Source of the DNA: CAZKGE01 sp964541695
GTDB taxonomy: Bacteria > Bacillota > Clostridia > Christensenellales > CAG-138
DNA: 5,754 nt
Direction of reading: 5' to 3'
Assembly (NCBI GenBank): GCA_964541695.1
Contig: CAZIRB010000128.1
Span: 1 to 5,754 of the forward strand
Shown here: positions 1 to 5,754 of the stretch, one piece after another
How positions within the stretch are numbered: position 1 is the first letter of the stretch
How the letters are laid out: every line of letters begins with the position of its first letter
The notes under the pieces: generated by a model
What the model saw: the letters and a program-made list of their open reading frames with translations, nothing else
What the model was told of the DNA's origin: nothing
Database searches by the model: none
Position numbers and translations under genes: made by a program

Positions 1-800
1 ACTTTGGCAGATTGCTGCCGCAGATCGCATATTATTTCTCGGCGTACGCCGCGCTGTGCGAGTCGGGCAAGATCAAAAAGGGCATGCTCGTCAATTTCTG
101 CGTGCCCACGGGCAACTTCGGCGACATCCTCGCGGGTTACTACGCCATGCGCATGGGGCTGCCGGTCAACAGGCTGATCTTGGCGTCGAACCGCAACAAC
201 GTTTTGACCGACTTTTTCCGCACGGGCGTGTACAATGTGAGCCGGCCGTTTTACAGGAGCATGAGCTGCTCGATCGACATTCTGATCTCGTCGAACCTCG
301 AGCGGCTGTTGTTCGAGGTCGCGGACCGCAACCCGGAGCTGGTCAAGGCCTGGATGCAAAGCCTTGCCGAGACCGGCGCGTACGATATCGGCAAGAAGCG
401 CCTCGACGCGCTGTCGAGCTTCTTTTGGGCGGACTGCTGCGACGAGGACGATACATTGCGTACCATCCGCCGCGTGTTCGACGAGACTGGGTATCTCATG
501 GACCCGCACACGGCCGTGGCCCAGACGATATACGACCGGTACCGCGAGGAGCTGGCCGACGGCACGCAGACGGTGCTGCTTTCGACGGCCAACCCGTTCA
601 AGTTCGCCACGGACGTGCTCGGCGCGTTTGAACAGCCCGGCGCGGACGACTTTGACAACGCGGAGCGGCTCGGCCGCGCCGCTGGCAGATCCGTGCCGCA
701 GGGTATACGCGGGCTTCGCGGCAAGCGCGAGCTGCACACGGACGTATGCGAGCTTGCCGATATGCGGCGGCGCGTTCTCGACGGTGTGAAGAAAGGGTGA
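1..800 (+). CDS. thrC: Threonine synthase, C-terminal part (5' end outside window)
   Basis: Threonine synthase is a PLP enzyme that converts O-phospho-L-homoserine and water to L-threonine and phosphate, the last step of threonine synthesis in the cytoplasm. The reading frame is open from the left edge (first full codon at 3) and begins FGRLLPQIAYYF, a block that lies mid-protein in the family, so roughly the N-terminal half, including the PLP-binding lysine, is missing only because of the window boundary. Visible family motifs are VPTGNFGD (GNFGD at 111-125, the PLP-phosphate loop), MDPHTAV (498-518) and STANPFKF (582-605). The frame ends with a TGA at 798-800 after a normal-looking C-terminus (VCELADMRRRVLDGVKKG). 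A TTG at 12 could be mistaken for a start but encodes an internal conserved leucine. The S41 peptidase gene follows after 4 bases, so the two are very likely co-transcribed. Confidence 0.95.
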   Translation, partial: FGRLLPQIAYYFSAYAALCESGKIKKGMLVNFCVPTGNFGDILAGYYAMRMGLPVNRLILASNRNNVLTDFFRTGVYNVSRPFYRSMSCSIDILISSNLERLLFEVADRNPELVKAWMQSLAETGAYDIGKKRLDALSSFFWADCCDEDDTLRTIRRVFDETGYLMDPHTAVAQTIYDRYREELADGTQTVLLSTANPFKFATDVLGAFEQPGADDFDNAERLGRAAGRSVPQGIRGLRGKRELHTDVCELADMRRRVLDGVKKG

Positions 801-807
801 TCCTTTG
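791..807 (+). promoter_or_regulatory. Ribosome binding site and TTG start of the S41 peptidase gene, overlapping the thrC stop
   Basis: The sequence GAAAGGGTGATC resembles the anti-16S consensus AAGGAGGTGATC. Its purine core ends at 797, seven bases before the TTG at 805-807. The thrC stop codon (798-800) lies inside this site, so thrC ribosomes terminate on the signal for the next gene, which favours translational coupling. The TTG is preferred because the first in-frame ATG (residue 46) would remove the N-terminal membrane anchor. Confidence 0.75.
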
Positions 808-2004
808 AACGGTTCCAACAGGCGGTTTCCCATATTTGCGGTCGCGGCCGTCCTTTTGACGGCCGCGCTCTCGTCGCTTTTGACGGCGCTGTACTTTGCG
901 CGTGTCTACGAAAAGCCCGCGTTCGCGCCGCTTTCCGAGATGGCGCAGACGATCGAGAAGAACTACTATTTTGCCGACGACACGACGAACGATCAAAAGC
1001 TCGTCGACGACGCGCTTCGCGGCATGATCGCCGGCATCGGGGACGTGTACGCGGAGTATTTGACGGAGGCGGAGTACAAGGAACTGCTCGCCGAGGACTC
1101 CGCGGAGTATGAGGGCATCGGCGTCTCCGTCTCGGAGCCGGACACGGTCGGCAGCCTGATCCTCAAGGTGTACGCCGGCAGCCCCGCCGAGGAGGCGGGC
1201 ATCCGCGCGGGCGACGTGATCACGGTGGTCAACGGCAAGCCGGTCGGCGCGCTGTCGCTGGCCGACATGCTCAAGCTGTTCTCGACCGAGTCCGGCGGGT
1301 CCGACACGCTGACGCTGCAGCGCGGCGACGAGGCCTACACCGTAACCGTCACGCGCCGCGCGATCCATGTGCCGCGCGTGTACTGCGAGCTGCTGGATAA
1401 CGGCGTCGGCTATATCCGCATCGAGGAGTTCGCCGGCGACGTGGTCGGCGAGTTTTCGGCCGCCATATCGACCCTGACCGGCCAAAACGCGACAAAGCTT
1501 GTGGTCGACCTGCGCAACAACCCGGGCGGCGGCCTGACCGAGGTGCTCGGCACCGTGGAGTGCGTGCTCGACAAGGGCGCGGTCATCTCGACCGTGCGCA
1601 ACCGCCAGGGCGACGAGAAAGTTTACAAGGCGACGAAGCAGGGCGTGGACCTGCCGCTGGCCGTGCTCGTCAACGGGTATTCCGCCTCCGGCTCGGAGAT
1701 GTTCTCCGGCGCGGTGCAGGATAATGGCCGCGGCAAAATCATCGGCACGCAGACGTTCGGCAAGGGCATCGTGCAGAGCTATTTCCGGCTCAACAGCAAC
1801 GGCGGCTGGGTGAAGATCACGACCGACGCGTACTTTACGCCGTCCGGCGTCTGCATCCACGGCGTGGGCATTGCGCCGGACATTGCAGTCGAGCTGGCCG
1901 GCGGCAAGGACGAGTACGTCGACATCTCGACGCTCGGCCATGCGGACGACGCGCAGCTTCAGGCCGCGCTGCAATATCTTGCGGGACAGAACGGAGGGAA
2001 TTAA
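805..2004 (+). CDS. S41 family carboxy-terminal processing peptidase (CtpA-like), membrane anchored
   Basis: This 399-residue serine protease of the CtpA/Prc tail-specific family should cleave substrate proteins near their C-termini outside the cytoplasmic membrane. Residues 8-31 form one hydrophobic helix after a basic start (NGSNRR), giving an N-terminal anchor or uncleaved signal. A PDZ domain occupies about 100-185, with the ligand-binding loop YEGIGVSV at 102-109 and AGIRAGDVI at 131-139. The S41 domain follows: DLRNNPGGG at 235-243, the nucleophile region VNGYSASGSE with Ser295, the general-base Lys320 in TFGKG, and GIAPDI at 355-360. The 25-residue spacing from Ser295 to Lys320 equals that of characterised C-terminal processing peptidases. 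There is no peptidoglycan-binding domain after the protease, so this is the short form. It starts with TTG, lies 4 bases after thrC and 3 bases before ahcY. The substrate cannot be told from sequence. Confidence 0.95.
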   Translation: MNGSNRRFPIFAVAAVLLTAALSSLLTALYFARVYEKPAFAPLSEMAQTIEKNYYFADDTTNDQKLVDDALRGMIAGIGDVYAEYLTEAEYKELLAEDSAEYEGIGVSVSEPDTVGSLILKVYAGSPAEEAGIRAGDVITVVNGKPVGALSLADMLKLFSTESGGSDTLTLQRGDEAYTVTVTRRAIHVPRVYCELLDNGVGYIRIEEFAGDVVGEFSAAISTLTGQNATKLVVDLRNNPGGGLTEVLGTVECVLDKGAVISTVRNRQGDEKVYKATKQGVDLPLAVLVNGYSASGSEMFSGAVQDNGRGKIIGTQTFGKGIVQSYFRLNSNGGWVKITTDAYFTPSGVCIHGVGIAPDIAVELAGGKDEYVDISTLGHADDAQLQAALQYLAGQNGGN

Positions 2005-2007
2005 GCC

Positions 2008-2010
<3 letters not shown>
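1993..2010 (+). promoter_or_regulatory. Ribosome binding site of ahcY
   Basis: A strong Shine-Dalgarno GGAGGG lies at 1993-1998, nine bases before the ATG at 2008. It sits in the last codons of the S41 peptidase gene (stop TAA at 2002-2004), so ahcY is probably translated from the same mRNA. It supports 2008 as the start. Confidence 0.8.
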
Positions 2011-3255
<1,245 letters not shown>

Positions 3256-3383
3256 CGCCTAAAAATAAGAAAATCATTGTTTACAAACGTGCGGACAAGC
3301 TGATATTATTGAAGTTGGCTAAAATGGGCTGGTGCGTCGGCGCGGGCCTGTTGCAATACGTTTAGGGAGATGCAGGGGGAACC
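3256..3383 (+). other. Intergenic region between ahcY and the EF-G-like gene
   Basis: These 128 bases hold an AT-rich promoter half and a GC-rich leader. No intrinsic terminator for the upstream operon is visible, so read-through into the EF-G-like gene is possible. The leader could form a modest hairpin: GGCT (3327-3330) with GGCC (3345-3348), and GCG (3334-3336) with CGC (3341-3343) around a TCGG loop. It has no T-tract and does not cover the ribosome binding site, so I assign it no function. I recognise no riboswitch. Confidence 0.6.
3280..3309 (+). promoter_or_regulatory. Sigma-A-type promoter with extended -10 for the EF-G-like gene
   Basis: The -35 candidate TTTACA (3280-3285) matches TTGACA at 5 of 6 positions. 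The -10 TATTAT (3304-3309) matches TATAAT at 5 of 6 and carries the extended element TG one base upstream (3301-3302). The spacer is 18 bases. Transcription would start near 3316, giving a leader of about 67 bases. The segment is sharply more AT-rich than its surroundings, as expected of a vegetative promoter. A small inverted motif, TTGT-TT-ACAA (3277-3286), overlaps the -35 but is too short to call an operator. Confidence 0.75.
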
Positions 3384-3386
3384 ATG
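3374..3386 (+). promoter_or_regulatory. Ribosome binding site of the EF-G-like gene
   Basis: AGGGGGA at 3374-3380 lies three bases before the ATG at 3384, a purine-rich but closely spaced Shine-Dalgarno. A second candidate, AGGGAG at 3364-3369, lies 14 bases upstream and would be distant. Translation from 3384 is also fixed by the protein, since the GTPase fold starts within 12 residues. Confidence 0.65.
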
Positions 3387-5456
3387 AAGGAATACTTGGC
3401 AAAAGACATTCGCAACATCGGCATTTTCGGCCACGGCGGCGAGGGCAAGACGACCCTGACCGAGGCGATGCTGTTCAACGCGGGCCTGCTCGAGCGGCTC
3501 GGCAAGGTGGAGACCGGCACGACGACGACGGACTTCGATCCGGAGGAGGTCAAGCGCAGCATCTCCATCAACGCGGCGCTCGCGCCGTTCGAGTGGAACG
3601 GCACAAAGGTCAACGTGATCGACGCGCCGGGCTTTTTCGATTTCTACGGCGAGGTTACGGCCGCCATGGCGCTTTGCGACAGCGCCCTTATCGTGGTCGG
3701 CGCGGTGTCCGGACCGGTCGTCGGCGTGGAGAAGGCCATGGCCATGTGCGACAAGCAGAAGAAGGCGCGCATGATGGTCATCAACCAGATGGACCGCGAG
3801 AACGCGAACTTCGAGAAGGTGATGGCTGCCGTCAACGAGAAGTTCGGGCCGTCCGTCGTCCCCATCCAGCTCCCGATCGTCGAGAACGGCCAGTTTAAGG
3901 GCTACGTCGATATTATCAATATGAAGGGCAAGCTGTTCGACGGCAAGGGCGAGAAGGAGTGCGACATTCCCGCAAAGCTCGCCGGCGAGGCGCAGTCGCT
4001 GTATGAGAAACTGACCGAGGCCGCCGCCGAGAGCGACGAGGCGCTGATGGAGAAATACTTCGATCAGGGCGAGCTCTCGCGCGAGGAGATCCTTCAGGGC
4101 CTGTCCGCCGGCGTGCGCGACGGCGTCGTCACGCCCGTGTGCTGCACCGCCGCCGCACCGAACATCGGCGTATACACGCTGATGGACAACCTTGTGCACT
4201 ACCTGCCCGCCGCGGACAGCGCCAAAGCGCCCAAGGCGACCGATATAAAGACCGGCGCGGAGGTCGAGGTCAGGCAGGACGGCAAGTTCGCCGCGCAGGT
4301 GGTCAAGACCGTCGTTGACCAGTTCGGCAAGTATTCGATCATCAAGGTCTATTCCGGCTCCATCGATATCAACACCGCGCCGTACAACACGAACGCCGAG
4401 AAGGCGGAGAAGCCTAGCGCGCCGTACATCCTGCGCGGCAAGAAGGCGATCAACGTCGACCGCCTCAACGCGGGCGACATCGGCGCCCTGGCCAAGCTGC
4501 AGTTCACCGCGACCGGCGACACGCTCTGCGACGCGTCCGCGCCGGTCAAGTTCGCCGAGATCGACTTTCCGAAGCCGTGCATCAGCCTTGCGGTCAGCGC
4601 CAAGAAGCAGGGCGAGGACGACAAGGTCATCTCCGGCCTGAACAAGCTCCGCGAGGAGGACCCGACGATCCGCATCGAGAAGAACGCCGAGACCGGCGAC
4701 GTGCTGATCCAGGGTCTGGGCGAGATGCACATCGACGTGGTCTGCAGCAAGCTCAAGAACAAGGCCAACGTCGAGGCGCAGCTTGCCGACCCGAAGATCC
4801 CGTACCGCGAGACGATCCACGCCAGCGCGGAGGCCGAAGGCAAGCACAAAAAACAGTCCGGCGGCAGCGGTCAGTTCGGCGTCGTGCAGATGCGCTTTGA
4901 GCCCGCGCCGGAGGGGACGGACTTCGAGTTTGTCAACGCCATCGTCGGCGGCGTCGTGCCCAGGGAGTTCATTCCCGCGGTCGAGAAGGGCCTTAAGGAA
5001 GCGCTGCAGCACGGCGTGCTCGCGGGCTATCCGATGGTCGGCATCAAGGCCACGCTCTACGACGGCAAGTATCACCCCGTCGATTCCAAGGAGGTCGCGT
5101 TCAAGTCGGCCGCGCGCCTGTCCTATAAGGCCGCGTGCGTCAAGGCTTCGCCCGCGCTGATCGAGCCGATCTACCACTTCGACATCTTCGTGCCGTCCGA
5201 CAACGTCGGCGACATCATCGGCGACCTCAACCGCAGGCGCGGCCGCATGCTCGGCATGAACCCCGTCGACGGCGGCACCGTCGTGTCCGCCGAGGCGCCG
5301 CTCTCCGAAATGTTCAAGTACGCGACCGACCTGCGCTCCATGACGCAGGCGCGCGGCTCGTTCACGATGGAGTTCGTGCGCTATGAGGACGTGCCCGGCA
5401 ACATTGCGCAGAAGATCATCGAGCAGTCCAAGCGCGAGGACGAGGAAGAGGAATAA
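3384..5456 (+). CDS. EF-G-like translational GTPase (EF-G2 type, not canonical EF-G)
   Basis: This 690-residue protein has the full EF-G architecture. The G domain is at about 8-285: P-loop GHGGEGKT (16-23), DAPGFFDF (80-87), NQMD (134-137) and a G5-like CTAAAPN (254-260). Domain II covers about 290-390 and domain III about 397-470 with GLGEMHID (444-451). Domain IV covers about 475-590, with HKKQSGGSGQFG (488-499) and tip KYHPVDSKE (562-570). Domain V covers about 594-675 with DNVGDIIGDLNRRRGRM (606-622), followed by an acidic tail EDEEEE. The P-loop, TGTTTTD (44-50) and the NQMD motif place it in the EF-G-like paralogue group, related to Thermus EF-G-2 and common in Clostridia. Automated pipelines often label it fusA. 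It probably binds ribosomes and GTP, but its exact role in translation is not established for this group. It has its own promoter and terminator. The missing rpsL/rpsG/tuf neighbours also argue against the canonical EF-G gene. Confidence 0.93.
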   Translation: MKEYLAKDIRNIGIFGHGGEGKTTLTEAMLFNAGLLERLGKVETGTTTTDFDPEEVKRSISINAALAPFEWNGTKVNVIDAPGFFDFYGEVTAAMALCDSALIVVGAVSGPVVGVEKAMAMCDKQKKARMMVINQMDRENANFEKVMAAVNEKFGPSVVPIQLPIVENGQFKGYVDIINMKGKLFDGKGEKECDIPAKLAGEAQSLYEKLTEAAAESDEALMEKYFDQGELSREEILQGLSAGVRDGVVTPVCCTAAAPNIGVYTLMDNLVHYLPAADSAKAPKATDIKTGAEVEVRQDGKFAAQVVKTVVDQFGKYSIIKVYSGSIDINTAPYNTNAEKAEKPSAPYILRGKKAINVDRLNAGDIGALAKLQFTATGDTLCDASAPVKFAEIDFPKPCISLAVSAKKQGEDDKVISGLNKLREEDPTIRIEKNAETGDVLIQGLGEMHIDVVCSKLKNKANVEAQLADPKIPYRETIHASAEAEGKHKKQSGGSGQFGVVQMRFEPAPEGTDFEFVNAIVGGVVPREFIPAVEKGLKEALQHGVLAGYPMVGIKATLYDGKYHPVDSKEVAFKSAARLSYKAACVKASPALIEPIYHFDIFVPSDNVGDIIGDLNRRRGRMLGMNPVDGGTVVSAEAPLSEMFKYATDLRSMTQARGSFTMEFVRYEDVPGNIAQKIIEQSKREDEEEE

Positions 5457-5472
5457 ACGGTTCGGAAACAAG

Positions 5473-5503
5473 AGAGCGGGAGCTTTTGCTCCCGCTCTTT
5501 TTT
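5473..5503 (+). terminator. Intrinsic terminator of the EF-G-like gene
   Basis: A perfect 11-bp stem, AGAGCGGGAGC (5473-5483) with GCTCCCGCTCT (5488-5498), closes a TTTT loop and runs into six T residues (5498-5503). It lies 16 bases after the TAA stop. A wobble pair plus A-T pairs can extend the stem outward, and the A residues before it could let it work weakly on the opposite strand. Confidence 0.95.
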
Positions 5504-5530
5504 GCGATTGGGATGCGGGGAACAGGGGGC

Positions 5531-5551
5531 ACGTTGAGGGCTCTGCCCTCA
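5531..5551. repeat. Diverged half copy of the downstream repeat (single hairpin)
   Basis: ACGTTG followed by the inverted repeat TGAGGGC (5535-5541), loop TCT, GCCCTCA (5545-5551). It aligns without gaps to the first 21 bases from 5568 (ACGTTGGAGG...), with 16 of 21 identical. Four of the five differences are paired changes that keep the stem. The part matching the second hairpin is absent; CTTTGGAAGGGG follows instead. Confidence 0.75.
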
Positions 5552-5566
5552 GGTCTTTGGAAGGGG

Positions 5567-5621
5567 AACGTTGGAGGCTCCGCCTCCAAACCTCCGCCAA
5601 GGGTCTGAGACCCTTGGAACC
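5567..5621. repeat. 55-bp direct repeat, copy 1, with two hairpins
   Basis: This copy is identical over all 55 bases to copy 2, whose first base lies 133 bases further on. It begins AACGTT and contains two inverted repeats. The first is TTGGAGGC (5571-5578), loop TCC, GCCTCCAA (5582-5589). The second is CCAAGGGTC (5597-5605), loop TGA, GACCCTTGG (5609-5617). The linker is ACCTCCG and the unit ends AACC. There is no T-tract, so it is not a standard terminator. It looks like a dispersed intergenic repeat (REP- or MITE-like); I cannot name the family. Orientation is undefined. Confidence 0.9.
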
Positions 5622-5699
5622 CACAGGAAAACCTGAAGAACTGTTCGGGTTTCCAAAGGGGAGGCGAAGCCGAGCGCCGCCTGTGCTTGTAGAAAAAGA
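5622..5699. other. Spacer between the two 55-bp repeats
   Basis: Seventy-eight bases without a gene. They include short inverted pairs: CAGG-AAAA-CCTG (5624-5635), GGC-GAA-GCC (5663-5671), and AGGCG (5662-5666) with CGCCT (5678-5682). TTCCAAAG (5651-5658) is the reverse complement of CTTTGGAA (5555-5562). The spacer may be part of a larger composite element rather than unique DNA. Confidence 0.5.
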
Positions 5700-5754
5700 A
5701 ACGTTGGAGGCTCCGCCTCCAAACCTCCGCCAAGGGTCTGAGACCCTTGGAACC
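5700..5754. repeat. 55-bp direct repeat, copy 2, ending at the window edge
   Basis: It is identical to the copy at 5567-5621 with both hairpins intact: first inverted repeat at 5704-5722 and second at 5730-5750. The identity reaches the last base of the window, so the true right boundary is unknown and the repeat unit could be longer than 55 bases. It is preceded by AGAAAAAGAA, unlike the GGAAGGGG before copy 1. Confidence 0.9.

Noticed and set aside
12..14. TTG at 12 as the start of a complete short gene
   Set aside because: The frame is already open to the left edge with family-conserved residues (FGRLLPQ), so this is an internal leucine codon of threonine synthase.
5571..5617. Additional intrinsic terminators formed by the repeat hairpins
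   Set aside because: The stems are strong but no T-tract follows on either strand, and the preceding terminator at 5473-5503 already serves the gene.
3306..5624. 772-codon open frame on the minus strand covering the whole EF-G-like gene
   Set aside because: Same artefact: the frame is opposite the sense codons, which contain no TTA, CTA or TCA. Its start lies in the repeat cluster and it runs through the terminator. The composition is typical of an antisense shadow.
5416..5733. 105-codon minus-strand frame through the terminator and repeats
   Set aside because: It is made largely of translated repeat units and the terminator hairpin. Such repeats often yield spurious hypothetical proteins, and no ribosome binding site or protein family is apparent.
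5567..5754. CRISPR-like array
   Set aside because: There are only two copies, each with two internal hairpins. The 55-bp unit and 78-base spacer do not fit the regular short repeat-spacer pattern, and no cas gene is present.

Overview
The window looks like a chromosomal segment of a high-GC member of the Firmicutes, probably a Clostridia/Oscillospiraceae-type bacterium. The supporting signs are strong Shine-Dalgarno sequences, a TTG start, a hairpin-plus-T-tract terminator, a PDZ/S41 peptidase, and an EF-G-like GTPase of a kind familiar from Clostridia. Codons end overwhelmingly in G or C. The taxonomic placement is an inference; no rRNA or other marker gene is present.

Layout: (1) Positions 1-3255 hold three tightly packed plus-strand genes with gaps of 3-4 bases. 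These are the 3' half of threonine synthase (thrC, cut by the left edge), a membrane-anchored carboxy-terminal processing peptidase (S41), and a short-form S-adenosylhomocysteine hydrolase (ahcY). They are almost certainly co-transcribed from a promoter left of the window. (2) Positions 3256-3383 are an intergenic region with a convincing extended -10 promoter. (3) Positions 3384-5456 encode an EF-G-like translational GTPase, followed by a textbook intrinsic terminator at 5473-5503. (4) Positions 5504-5754 contain no credible gene. They hold a cluster of structured repeats: two identical 55-bp copies, each with two hairpins, and an older half copy whose stem differs by compensatory changes. 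The second copy ends exactly at the window edge, so the array may continue.

The thrC and ahcY products both belong to aspartate-family amino acid and methyl-cycle metabolism, while the S41 peptidase acts at the cell envelope. Their linkage is an operon of convenience as far as the sequence shows. The most interesting points are the altered adenine-pocket residues of the AhcY protein (raising S-inosylhomocysteine as a possible substrate), the altered GTPase motifs of the EF-G-like protein, and the covarying hairpin repeats. I see no CRISPR array, transposase, phage gene, tRNA or defence system.
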